Assembly: GCF_023701695.1 (NCBI RefSeq)
Contig: NZ_JAJOZC010000001.1
Coordinates: 7,439,894-7,503,893 of the forward strand
Length of the DNA: 64,000 bases
Direction of reading: 5' to 3'
Source: Streptomyces sp. RKAG290
Lineage (GTDB): Bacteria; Actinomycetota; Actinomycetes; Streptomycetales; Streptomycetaceae
Shown: positions 1-9,127 of the stretch, piece after piece
Layout of the letters: each line of letters opens with the position of its first letter
How positions within the stretch are numbered: the first letter of the stretch is position 1
Notes under the pieces: generated by a model
Seen by the model: the letters and a program-made list of their open reading frames with translations, nothing else
Told to the model about the DNA's origin: nothing
The model's database searches: none
Translations under genes and position numbers: made by a program

Positions 1-5
1 AGCGG

Positions 6-1034
6 TCAGCCGGTCAGGCCCAGCCCGGCGGCCAGGGTGGGCCAGGACGCCTTGAACTCACGCTGCCAGGAGGACCAGGCATGCGATCCGCCGGTGTAGA
101 AGTGGACCTCGGCCGGAATCCCGAGGCCCGAGAGGCGGTTCGCGAAGCCGTGCGCCTGCACCCACAGCGTGCCCTCGAGGACGGCGCCCTCCAGATTGCC
201 GAAGTCGATGCTCGGTATCCCGCTGCCCTGTGAGAGGTACAGACGGGTGCCGGAGAGCTGTTCGGCCTGCGCCGCGGGGTTGTGTGCGTTCCAGATGCTC
301 CGGTTGAGGATGGGGCTGCCCCAGAGCAGCGACGGCAGTTGAAGCTCGCGGGCGACGATGGCGTTCAGCACCGTCGGCATGCCCAGCGCAGTCGTGTCCA
401 GGATGCCGCTGTACGAGGCCGCGGCGCCGAATGCCCCCGGGTGCCGGGCCGCGAAGGCGAGCGCGCCGTAACCCCCGGTGGACACTCCGGCGACGGCGCG
501 CGCCGTCCCCGCCCGGTAGTTGTTCCGGAGCAGCTCCATCACCTCGTCGACCTGGAACGTCTCGTAGTCGGGGGACGAGGAACTCCCGTAGTTCCACCAG
601 GCGGTGGGGATTCCGGTGGGCCCGGACGACGGCATGACCGTGATGACGTCCTTGTCCGCGAGGAAGTCCTCGACATCGGTCTCCCGGGTCCAGGACGTGT
701 AGTCGTCGTGCGCGCCCTGCAGGAGGTACAGCACCGGCCAGGTGCGGTCCGGCTGCGCGTCGAATCCGGCCGGCAGCAGGACCCGTACCGGCAGCGTCTT
801 TCCGGCCGCCGGCGACTCGACGGTCAGATCGACGGTGCGGGCGTCGATCCTGGTCTCGGTGACGATGCGTGCACCGTCATCGGCGGTGGCGGCGGGCTGC
901 ACGGCGGCCGGCGAACCGTACGCCGTCGACGCGCCTACGGTGCCCGCTGTCGCGAGCAGCACGGTCGCGACGGCGAGCGCGGCGTACTTCGCGCGGGCGC
1001 GGCGCGCCGGGCGGACCTGCGGGGATCGGGGCAT
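6..1034 (-). CDS. Secreted antigen-85-like esterase (alpha/beta hydrolase)
   Basis: A 342-residue protein with a basic N-terminus and a hydrophobic signal segment (about residues 14-36), so it should act outside the cell. The fold is the esterase family that includes mycobacterial antigen 85 mycolyltransferases. The nucleophile elbow reads GVSTGGYGALAF and a late GGSHAWSSWQ supplies the likely catalytic His. The ATG at 1034 is chosen because the signal peptide begins just after it; an upstream in-frame extension to 1088 adds only a charged stretch. It lies 128 bp after the Pks13-like synthase on the same strand, as Ag85 enzymes sit near pks13-fadD32 in mycobacteria. Transfer of the synthase product to a surface acceptor is inferred; simple esterase activity is the alternative. 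Confidence 0.85.
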   Translation of the reverse strand: MPRSPQVRPARRARAKYAALAVATVLLATAGTVGASTAYGSPAAVQPAATADDGARIVTETRIDARTVDLTVESPAAGKTLPVRVLLPAGFDAQPDRTWPVLYLLQGAHDDYTSWTRETDVEDFLADKDVITVMPSSGPTGIPTAWWNYGSSSSPDYETFQVDEVMELLRNNYRAGTARAVAGVSTGGYGALAFAARHPGAFGAAASYSGILDTTALGMPTVLNAIVARELQLPSLLWGSPILNRSIWNAHNPAAQAEQLSGTRLYLSQGSGIPSIDFGNLEGAVLEGTLWVQAHGFANRLSGLGIPAEVHFYTGGSHAWSSWQREFKASWPTLAAGLGLTG

Positions 1035-1108
1035 GGTGGGACCTCGTTTCGTCCGGATGATGCGTCGGGTGGGCAGGCAGGAAGGCAAGGGGTCCAGGGT
1101 CTTTCGTT

Positions 1109-1160
1109 CGGGTCAGGCCGCGAGGTGCGGTGCCAGGGCACGCGAGCCCGGCCTGACCCG
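1109..1160. terminator. Stem-loop after the PKS gene
   Basis: Perfect 11-bp arms (CGGGTCAGGCC at 1109-1119 and its complement at 1150-1160) enclose a 30-nt loop that can itself fold (GTGC/GCAC). It starts 2 bp past the PKS stop and precedes the esterase start. A terminator or attenuator is inferred; there is no T-run, as is usual in high-GC genomes. Confidence 0.5.
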
Positions 1161-1162
1161 AC

Positions 1163-4100
1163 CTAGGTGCGGGGCAGGTCTCGGGCGAGCAGGTCCGCGA
1201 GGACATCGACGACCGGTGGGTCGAGCAGCGACAGGTGGTGGCCCGGCAGCGGCGCGACGGTCAGGTCCGTGCAGTACGCGTCCCATCCCAGTGCTTCGTC
1301 GTCCCGCTCGTAACGGGCGTCCCGCACCGTGTGCGGAGCGGGATCCGCCGCCCGGTAGAGCAGCGTCCGCCCGTCGTAGCGCCGGGGTGTGTGGCGCTCA
1401 CCGCTGCGCAGGTCGAGATACGACGTCCGCTGGTGCTCCAGCACCGCCGGCGGCAGCTCCACCACCTGCTCCAGGAGCTTGATGACCAGGGCGACCTGGC
1501 CCGCGTCGTCGCACCGGGCCAGCTCCCCGTACGGAAGGCGCAGCGGCTGCCCGTACGTGCGCTCGACGAACTCGGCGAAGCCCTCGAACCGGCGCCGCAC
1601 CTCCCGGTCCGGCGTCGCGGCGCCCGGCGGCACCGGCAGCGGGAGCACGGAGTCGAGCAGGACGAGGGCGGCGACCGTGCCGTGGGCGGAGAGCAGCCGT
1701 GCGGTCTCCTGGGCGAGCAGCCCGCCGTAGGACCACCCGCCGACCAGCCACGGGCCGTCCGGCCGCACCTCGCGGATGCGCCGGGCGAATTCGGCCGCCC
1801 GGCCCGGCACGTCATCGGGATCGGGCAGCCGGTCGAGGCCGAGCACCGGGCGGCTGCCGTCCAGGCGCGCGGCCAGCCGCCCGTACACGTCGCTGGAGCC
1901 GCCCGCGGCATGCGCGAGGAAGAGCGGGGCCAGCGGTCCGGCGCCCGGGAAGGTGCGCAGCCGGCCCGGCGTACCCGACACGGTCCCCGCCGCATCGGTG
2001 TCGGGAGCCCCGTCCCGCAGCCGCGGCCCGTCCGGCGCCTTCGCCAGCAGGGCGGCGACGCCCCGCAGCGTCCCCTGGCGCAACAGCACACCCGGCTCGA
2101 CCACGACGTCGAACTCCCGCTCCACCACGGTGCGTACCCGCACCGCCGTCAGCGAGTCGAGGCCGAGTTCGGTCAGCGGGGTGTCGGGGTCGATGCGGTC
2201 CGGACCGTACCCCATCACCGCGGCGACGCAGTGCCGCAGCCGGTCGATGACACCCGTGCCCGGCCCCGGCCTCACCGGGTGCACCGGTGCGGCCCCCGGG
2301 CCGGCGGACTCACCAGCCCAGAAGCGGCGGTGGCGCCACCGCGGGACGGGCACATCGACGATCCGGCCGCCCGGGTTGAGTCCTTCGCGGGCGCCTGTCA
2401 CCGCAACGCCGTGCACCAGGAGCGTGGCGAGGGACGAGCGGAAGGTGAGCGCGTCGTCGGTGTCCCGGCGGAGCGTCGGCACGACGAGGAAGTCCTCGTG
2501 CGCTGCTCCGGAGCCGTCCGAGCTCGCGGTGCCGGCGCCGCCCAGTGCGTGCGTCAGGGTGTCGCTGAGCGGATGCAGCTGCGTCGGGTGCGGCGAGACC
2601 TCGACGAACACCCGGTGACCGTCCTCGGCCGCCGCTCGCACCGCCTGTTCGAAGCGGACCGGCTGCCGGAGGTTGGCCACCCAGTAGCCGGCGTCGCAGT
2701 CGGCCGCCGACCGCGGGTCGTCCCGGACAGTGGAGTAGCGGGTGCAGCGCGGCGGGGAGTGGGGCACGGTGCCCAGCTCCCGGGCGAACTCGTCGAGCAG
2801 CGGCTCGACGGCGGAGGAGTGGCCGGCCGCGGTGACGCCCAGCGAACGCGCGAAGCCGCCCTCGGCGTTGACCTGGGCCACCAGCCCGGCCACATCGGCG
2901 GCCGACCCCGTGACGACGCTCTGCACGGGCGACGCGTGCACCGCGACCCGCCCCGAGGCAAACCGCCGGGCCAGGCCGGCGATCTCGCCGCCGGACCGGT
3001 CCACCACGGCCATCGCACCGCCTGACAGCCGGGACAGCAGGCGGGACCGTACGGCGATGACACGGGCGCCGGTCGCCTCGTCCAGGGCGCCGGACACGAC
3101 GGCCGCGGCCACCTCGCCCATCGAGTGACCGATGACGGCGGCGGGCTCGGCGCCGTAGGAGCGCCACAGCTCGGCGAGGGCGATCTGCACGGCGTAGAGG
3201 ACCGGCATCACGGTGTCCGGCGCGGACAGCTCGGCGTCCGGCAGCAGCAGATCGTGCAGCGACAGCCCGCAGTGCTCGCGCAACAGCCCCGCCATGCGAT
3301 CGACGGTGGCCGCGAACACCGGCTCCGTGGACAGGAGTTCGCGGCCCATGGCGGGCCACTGAGACCCGTAGCCCGAGAAGACCCACACCGGCCCGCGACG
3401 ACCGTCGCGGCGGTGCGCCGTGCCGGTGACCAGTGCCGGGTCGCTCCCGCCCGTCGCGTACCGCTCCAGAGTCGTGACGATGTCCCCCCTGCCGCGGGCG
3501 ACCACCGCCGTCCGGTGCCGGCCACGGCCGGTGCGGCCGGCCAGGGTGCGGGCGAGATCGGCCGGGCGCACGGGCCTGCTCGCCGGAGTGCCGAGCCACT
3601 CGGCCAGCTCGCCCGCGTAGGCACGCACCCGGTCCTCGGACGGCCCGTCCATGAGCAGCAGCACCGGGCGGGCACTCTCGGGCGCCGCCGCGGCGGCTGC
3701 CGGGGCCGGGGTCGGCGGCGGCCGGTACTCCGCCAGTGCGACATGCGCGTTGGTGCCGCCGAAACCGAACGCGGACACACCGGCCGTGGCGGTCCCCGAA
3801 TAGCGCGGCCAGGGCTCGGGCTGGGTCACGACCCGCAGTCCGAGCCCGTCCAGATCGGCATGCGGGCCCGGCTCGTCGAAGTGGAGCTGCGGCGGGATCT
3901 CGCCGTGGTGCAGGGCCAGCACGGTCTTGATCAGACCGGTGATCCCGGCCGCTGCCTCCAGATGCCCGAGGTTCGTCTTGACGGAGCCGATGAGCAGCGG
4001 ACGGTCCGCCGCACGCCCCCGGCCCGCGCCGAGCGCCGCGCCGAGCGCGCCCGCCTCGATCGGATCACCGAGCGCGGTGCCGGTGCCGTGCGCCTCGACG

Positions 4101-5407
4101 TAGTCGACGGTGACGGGCTCGGTGTGGGTCTGCGCCAGCAGGGTGTGCTGGGCGTCGGCCCGGGGGGCCGTCAGCCCGTTGGAACGGCCGTCGGAGTTGA
4201 CCCCGGTGGATTTGATCACGGCCAGCACCCGGTCACCGTCGCGCTCCGCGTCCGCCAGCCGCTTCAGCACGACGACCCCGCACCCCTCGCTGCGTACGAT
4301 CCCGTCGGCCGCGGCGTCGAACGCCTTGCAGCGCCCGTCCGCCGCCAGCGCCCCGGCACGCTGGAAGCCGATCGTGACCGCGGGGGAGAGCAGCAGGTTC
4401 ACGCCCGCGGCGAGTGCGGTGTCGCTCTCACCGGAGATCAGACTCCGCACCGCGTGGTGCACCGCGACGAGCGAGGAGGAGCACGCGGTGTCCAGGGACA
4501 GGCTCGGACCCCGCAGATCGAGTGCGTACGAGAGCCGGCCGGAGGCCACACTCATCGACGAGCCCGGAGCCGTCCAGGCGTCCACCGCCGTCGGATCCGC
4601 GGTGGTGAGATGGGCGTACTCGTTGCCGCTGATGCCCACGAACACGCCCGTACGGGTCCCGGCGAGCGACGTCGCCGGGAGCGCGGCATGGTCGAGTGCC
4701 TCGCGGGTCACCTCCAGGAGGATGCGCTGCTGCGGGTCCATCGCGGTGGCCTCGTGCGCGCCGATCCCGAAGAACTCCGCGTCGAACCCGGCGATCGCGT
4801 CGACACCGGCGTGCGTCCGGGCCCGATCCGTCGCCTGCGCGGGCGGGGCGGTCCGCATGCCCGTGGCCGTCTGTACGGCGGGCGCCGTCCGGACCTCCGC
4901 GGCCGCCTGCGTGCGCGGAGTGGAGAGGAAGCCGCCGTGCCTGTTCATGTCGTCCGGCAGCCCGTCCGCCGCGGACCGGAGAAAGGGCGTCCAGCGACCC
5001 TCGGGGACCGTCCCCACCGCGTCCCCGCCCTCGCGGAGCAGCTCCCAGAAGCCCGCGGGCGAGGTCACACCGCCGGGCAGCCGGCAGCCGGCCCCGACCA
5101 CCGCAACCGCCGTGTCCCCGTCAGGCGCGTGAAGTCCGGCCGCCGGGCTCGGGACTTGAGCATCCTCAACGGGCACACCGTGGACCAGCCGGGCCAGCAG
5201 CGAGCCGAGCGTCGGCGACTCCCAGAGCAGGGTGACCGGGAGCCGGGCGCCCGTCAGCTCACCGAGCGCCGCCGTCATCGCCACGGCGTCGCGCGAGGTC
5301 AGGCCGAGTTCGGCGAGCGGCCGGTCGTCGGTGACGTCCACCGGCTCCAGGCCGTACCAGGTGCACAGGCGCCCGACGACGGCCGCCCGCAGATCCGCCT
5401 CCCTCAT
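1163..5407 (-). CDS. Pks13-like type I polyketide synthase, ACP-KS-AT-ACP-TE
   Basis: A 1414-residue single-module condensing enzyme. Domains in order: N-terminal ACP (ELGLTSRDAVAM, attachment Ser38); ketosynthase from about 97 to 560, with Cys309 in DTACSSS, EAHGTGT and KTNLGHLEA histidines; acyltransferase with Ser762 in GHSMGE; second ACP with Ser1085 in LGLDSLTAV; C-terminal thioesterase with Ser1226 in GGWSYGG and a late PGHHLS histidine. There is no KR, DH or ER. This order, with an ACP before the KS and a terminal TE, is that of mycobacterial Pks13 (about 1730 residues), which condenses two fatty chains into an alpha-alkyl beta-keto acid; this copy is shorter. The ATG overlaps the FAAL stop (ATGA), so the two are translationally coupled. 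An Ala/Thr-rich insert of about 35 residues interrupts the KS near residue 160. Confidence 0.93.
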   Translation of the reverse strand: MREADLRAAVVGRLCTWYGLEPVDVTDDRPLAELGLTSRDAVAMTAALGELTGARLPVTLLWESPTLGSLLARLVHGVPVEDAQVPSPAAGLHAPDGDTAVAVVGAGCRLPGGVTSPAGFWELLREGGDAVGTVPEGRWTPFLRSAADGLPDDMNRHGGFLSTPRTQAAAEVRTAPAVQTATGMRTAPPAQATDRARTHAGVDAIAGFDAEFFGIGAHEATAMDPQQRILLEVTREALDHAALPATSLAGTRTGVFVGISGNEYAHLTTADPTAVDAWTAPGSSMSVASGRLSYALDLRGPSLSLDTACSSSLVAVHHAVRSLISGESDTALAAGVNLLLSPAVTIGFQRAGALAADGRCKAFDAAADGIVRSEGCGVVVLKRLADAERDGDRVLAVIKSTGVNSDGRSNGLTAPRADAQHTLLAQTHTEPVTVDYVEAHGTGTALGDPIEAGALGAALGAGRGRAADRPLLIGSVKTNLGHLEAAAGITGLIKTVLALHHGEIPPQLHFDEPGPHADLDGLGLRVVTQPEPWPRYSGTATAGVSAFGFGGTNAHVALAEYRPPPTPAPAAAAAAPESARPVLLLMDGPSEDRVRAYAGELAEWLGTPASRPVRPADLARTLAGRTGRGRHRTAVVARGRGDIVTTLERYATGGSDPALVTGTAHRRDGRRGPVWVFSGYGSQWPAMGRELLSTEPVFAATVDRMAGLLREHCGLSLHDLLLPDAELSAPDTVMPVLYAVQIALAELWRSYGAEPAAVIGHSMGEVAAAVVSGALDEATGARVIAVRSRLLSRLSGGAMAVVDRSGGEIAGLARRFASGRVAVHASPVQSVVTGSAADVAGLVAQVNAEGGFARSLGVTAAGHSSAVEPLLDEFARELGTVPHSPPRCTRYSTVRDDPRSAADCDAGYWVANLRQPVRFEQAVRAAAEDGHRVFVEVSPHPTQLHPLSDTLTHALGGAGTASSDGSGAAHEDFLVVPTLRRDTDDALTFRSSLATLLVHGVAVTGAREGLNPGGRIVDVPVPRWRHRRFWAGESAGPGAAPVHPVRPGPGTGVIDRLRHCVAAVMGYGPDRIDPDTPLTELGLDSLTAVRVRTVVEREFDVVVEPGVLLRQGTLRGVAALLAKAPDGPRLRDGAPDTDAAGTVSGTPGRLRTFPGAGPLAPLFLAHAAGGSSDVYGRLAARLDGSRPVLGLDRLPDPDDVPGRAAEFARRIREVRPDGPWLVGGWSYGGLLAQETARLLSAHGTVAALVLLDSVLPLPVPPGAATPDREVRRRFEGFAEFVERTYGQPLRLPYGELARCDDAGQVALVIKLLEQVVELPPAVLEHQRTSYLDLRSGERHTPRRYDGRTLLYRAADPAPHTVRDARYERDDEALGWDAYCTDLTVAPLPGHHLSLLDPPVVDVLADLLARDLPRT

Positions 5408-7175
5408 CGCTCACCGCCCGCGAGCCGGCCGGCCGACGGCCCGAAGCCGCCGTCGAGCAGCCGGGCCCGGGTGGCGGCCCGCGCCACCTTCCCGCTGGTC
5501 GTCCTCGGCACGGCGCCCGGTTCCACGAGCAACAGCCGCCCCAGCCGCAGTCCATGGCGGGCGGACACGGCCGCGCGCGCCGTGCGCAACGCCTCACTCG
5601 CCGACGACTCGCTCGGCTCGGTGCCCCTGCGGTACTCCGCGACCACCACGAGCTCCTCACCCCCGCCGTCCGGCCGGGGCACGCCGAAAGCGGCCAGCCG
5701 GTCTCTGCGCACCACCTCGACCGCGCCCTGCACCGACTCCTCGATGTCCTGCGGATAGTGATTGCGCCCGTCGACCACGATCAGGTCCTTGAGCCGCCCC
5801 GTCACGAGCAGCCGCCCCTCGTGCAGCGCCCCCAGGTCACCGGTGCGCAGCCAGCCACCGCGCCCGTCCGCCGCCCCCGGCGGCACGAGGCCGAACACCT
5901 CCGAGGAGAGCCCGGCCCGTTTCCAGTAGCCGAGCCCGACGTTGGGTCCGCGCAGCAGGATCTCGCCGACCCGGCCGGGGCCGAGCGGCGCCCCGGTGAC
6001 CGGATCGGCCACGCACAGCTCCTGCCCGGCCGGTGCGCCGCAGGCGACGAGCGCGGCGGCCACCCGGCCGGGACCGGCGGCCTCGATCCGCCCGGTTGCC
6101 AGGGCGTCGGCGTCGCAGCTGACGGTGGCGGGTGCCTCGGCATACGTATCCGTGGTCACGAACACCGTCGCCTCCGCCAGCCCGTAGGCCGGGCAGTGCG
6201 CGCCGGGGGCGAGACCCGTGGGCGCGAAGGCCTGCTCGAAGCGCCGCACGGTCGCGGGGCGTACCGGTTCGCTGCCGTTGATGAGCACCTTCACCCGGTC
6301 CAGCCGCAGCGTGTCCCGTTGTGCTTCGTCCGTGCGCGCGACGCAGTAGTCGTACGCGAAGTTGGGGGCGGCGCTGATCGTGCCGGGGTACGAACCGAGC
6401 AGCCGCAGCCAGCGGACCGGGTCCTCCAGGAAGGCCACCGGGTCCATCAGGACGGAGGGGAAGCCTCCCACCACGGGCGCGGCGACGCTGAGCACGAGGC
6501 CCATGTCGTGGAAGAGCGGCAGCCAGCCGACCGTCGTGTTGTTCGCGGCATCGGCACCGAAGGCGGCGATGGCCTGCCGCGCGTTGGCCACCACATTGGC
6601 ATGGGTGATCATGACCCCGGCCGGGTCGCGGGTGGAGCCCGACGTGTACTGCAGATACGCGATGTCGTCGGGCGCGGGCCGGATCCGGGGCGCGGCGTCC
6701 GCCGGCGCCGGATCGCCCGGCCGGTCCACGCACAGCAACGGCAGCGGGGGCAGCCTCTGATCCAGGGTGAACGCCGCCACGACCGGGGCGGTGGCCGTAT
6801 CGGTGATCGCGCAGGCCGGCTCGCAGTCCGCCAGCACGGAAGCCAGCCGGCCCTCGTGGCCGGGGAGCCCGGGGCTGAACAGCGGGACGGCGATGACGCC
6901 GGCATAGAGGCAGCCGAGGAAGGCCGCGGCGTAGTCGATGCCCTGCGGGAGCAGGAGCGCGGCCCGCTCTCCCGGGGCGGCCAGCGCGGCAAGCCGGTCC
7001 GCCACGGTCCGGGCCCGGGAGTCCAGCGCCCGCCAGCCGAGCGTGCTGTGCAGCCCGCGGACGAGGGGTCCGGGAAGTCCACGTAGGTGAAGGCGCGTTG
7101 ATGCGCACGCCGGGTGGCCCAGTGCCGGAGGTGATCGGTGAGCAAAGGGCCGGTGGGGGGCTCGACGGAGGTCAT
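5404..7175 (-). CDS. Fatty-acyl-AMP ligase, FadD32-like (one-base frameshift)
   Basis: Adenylates a long-chain fatty acid for loading on the N-terminal ACP of the coupled synthase. Core motifs are intact: YLQYTSGSTRDPAGVMITH (ATP loop), PLFHDMGLV, GYWKRAGLS, GWLRTGDLG and LKDLIVVDGRNHYPQDIEES, the last typical of FAALs rather than CoA ligases. The natural N-terminus (MTSVEPPTGPLLTDHL... AFTYVDFPDP) begins at 7175 but is in a different frame from the rest, which resumes as GLHSTLGWRALDSRARTVADRL. The frames join at the GGGG run 7065-7068 if one base is restored, giving about 590 residues, the normal FAAL length. Upstream reading to 7419 in the main frame looks non-coding. Either a sequencing slip or a disabled gene. 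Confidence 0.85.
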
Positions 7176-7561
7176 GGCGGCTCCAACTGATCAGGTCGGG
7201 TCGTCGAAGGACCGGGACGGTCACTCCGGTGGTGCACGGCCGTGGCGGGACCGCTCGGGGCACCGGGAGCGTGGCGGGCGGGGCCCCGGGACGATGCACC
7301 AGGGTCTTCCGCGAAATGACCCACGAGTAAGACGGGTTGCTGACAGACCGTCCGGTGCCGTCTGTCACTTGGGTGACAAGAACCCGTTTCCGACTCGGCC
7401 GGGGAGTGCCCGCCGGCACGCGTCTGCCGCCCCGGCCCCTTGTGGCGCCGCGACAAAAGCCGCGCGCCGGACAGTGGTTCCGCTGACTATCGAGGCCGTG
7501 TTACTTCTCCGTAACTTCACGGCTGCCGGAGGAGAGACCTCCCGACACCGAGGAGCACGCC
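7176..7561. other. Divergent control region between FAAL and lipase
   Basis: This 386-bp gene-free stretch separates divergent starts. It holds the palindrome at 7363-7378 and, closer to the lipase, a second dyad GTTAC-N6-GTAAC (7500-7515) nested in GCCGTG/CACGGC arms. A GAGGAG ribosome site lies near 7550-7555. I found no further gene in it. Confidence 0.6.
7363..7378. promoter_or_regulatory. Palindromic operator TGTCAC-N4-GTGACA (site 1)
   Basis: TGTCACTTGGGTGACA, followed by AG, lies between the divergent FAAL and lipase genes. The same core, with longer arms, lies before the pucR-type gene at 9013-9028. Sharing of an exact 6-4-6 palindrome between the two control regions of one island suggests one regulator; PucR is the obvious candidate, by inference. 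Confidence 0.55.
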
Positions 7562-8871
7562 TTGCGTAGTTCACGATCGAACCGGAAGAAGAGTCTCGTC
7601 CTGGTGGTGGCGGCCGCCCTGGCAGGTGCGGGGCTCGGCCTGCCGACGACGACCGCCGGCGCCGCGGAGCGGGCGGCGGCGGCCACCGCCTGCGACGCCC
7701 CGGACAGCCGGATCTACCAGGTGCCCGCCGCGGTGCCCGACCGGCCGGGCAGCGTCATCGCCTGCCGGCAGACCAGCTGCCGCAGGTTCCCGGCAACATT
7801 CCCCAGCAGGCGTGGAAGGTCCAGTACAGCACCACGGACAACGCGGGCAGACCGGCCGCCGTCTCCGGCACGGTGGTGGTGCCGAAGGAAGCGTGGAAGG
7901 GGGCCGGCAGCCGCCCGGTCGTCGCATTCAACCCCGGCACCCTGGGACTGGGTTCGCAGTGCGCCTTCTCCAAGCAGCTGGCCGGGGTATTCCAGGACGA
8001 GTACGAGGGGGAGAACATCGCGGCGCTGCTGAAGGCGGGGTACGCGGTCGCGGCGACCGACGGCCCGGGCTACCTGGACGGGCAGACCCACCCCTACGTC
8101 TCCGGGGCCGATGCGGGCCACGCGCTGCTCGACATCGTCCGGTCCGCCCCCGCACTGCCCGGAAGCGGCCTCGACGCGCGGACGAAGGTCGGCCTCTGGG
8201 GGTACTCCGAAGGCGGTGCGGCCAGCCTGTGGGCCGCGCAGCTCGCCGCCTCCTACGCCCCCGAGCTGAACGTCGTCGGCGACGCGTCCGGCGGGGTGCC
8301 GGGCGACCTGAAGGTGGTCGCCAAGGGCCTCAACGGAGGCGCGTTCGCGGGCTTCCTCGTCGACGCGGTGGTCGGACTCGCCGCCTCGCACCCCGCGATG
8401 CCCTTCGAGGAACTGCTGAACGACCAGGGCAGGGACACCGTCAAGAAGGCCAAGTCCCTCTGCCTGGTGGGCACCGTCACCGCCCTCGCCCTGCAGAAAC
8501 TGGAGAACAACACCACCGGCGGGCTCGGCCTGGAGCAGATCTACGCACTCAAAGGCTCGGACGGCCGGACGTGGGGCCAGGTGATCGACGAGCAGAAGCT
8601 CGGGGCGGGCGTCGGCCGCAAGGGGGCGGGTGCCCGGTACGAGATCGGCTTCCCCGTCCTGCAGTACCGCGGCCTCGCCGAGGAGGTGATTCCGACCGCG
8701 ACGCAGGACGCGACCCGCAAGTCCTACTGCGCTTCCGGCATCAGCACACGATGGAAGCTCTATCCCGGCGAGCACCTGACCACCGATCAACTGGCCGTGA
8801 GCGACACCGTCGGCTGGCTCGGCGACCGTTTCGCAGGCAGGCCCGAGCTCGGCAACTGCTTGCTGCCGTAG
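7562..8871 (+). CDS. Secreted lipase (one-base frameshift)
   Basis: A TTG start preceded by GAGGAG opens a signal peptide (RSNRKKSLVLVVAAALAGAG, cleavage after AGAAE). After IACRQT the reading must move frame near 7773, where one C restored in ACCAG gives QLPQVPGNIPQQAWKVQYST and joins the main body. The body has the secretory lipase features of the LIP family: VAFNPGTLGLG, GYAVAATDGPGYL, the nucleophile elbow GLWGYSEGGAAS and a C-terminal LYPGEHLTTDQ histidine. The repaired protein has about 436 residues. It is divergent from the FAAL/PKS pair and may cut or transfer acyl esters related to their product (inference). The stop codon lies inside a hexamer repeat. Confidence 0.8.
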
Positions 8872-8906
8872 CCGTAGCCGTAGCCGTAGCCGTAGCCGTA
8901 GCCGTA
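8865..8906 (+). repeat. Seven tandem GCCGTA hexamers over the lipase stop
   Basis: GCCGTA is repeated seven times without error. The lipase terminates at the first TAG (8869-8871) formed across two units, and each further unit offers another in-frame TAG, so copy changes would leave the protein end unaltered. Confidence 0.95.
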
Positions 8907-9001
8907 GCTGGATGCGGGCCGGAACGGCTTGATGCGCCCCGCACCGGCTGGCCGAAACCGACCGCGGATCAACATGATCGGCGTGCCTGACCGAGCGAAC
9001 T

Positions 9002-9039
9002 CTGTCGTCGCTTGTCACCTGAGTGACAAGCGACGACAG
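9002..9039. promoter_or_regulatory. 38-bp perfect palindrome upstream of pucR-type gene (site 2)
   Basis: Two perfectly complementary 17-bp arms (CTGTCGTCGCTTGTCAC and its complement) flank CTGA. The centre is TTGTCAC-N4-GTGACAA, the same core as at 7363-7378. It ends 88 bp before the regulator start, fitting an autoregulatory operator; a terminator for the lipase is the alternative. Confidence 0.6.
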
Positions 9040-9127
9040 CACGTCTGTCCGCCCCCGAGGGGCCACCGGACCGTCCGGGCGGTATCTTCACCGAGCCCTT
9101 TGTCCCCACGCGCAGAGGATGCACCTC

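Noticed and set aside
1235..5758. Long plus-strand open frames (596 and 877 codons) opposite the PKS gene
   Set aside because: They lie antisense to clearly conserved domains, and their residues are the Arg/Gly/Pro/Ala mix given by the complement of high-GC codons. No domain is readable.
8865..8906. GCCGTA array as a CRISPR
   Set aside because: Units are 6 bp with no spacers; a simple tandem repeat.
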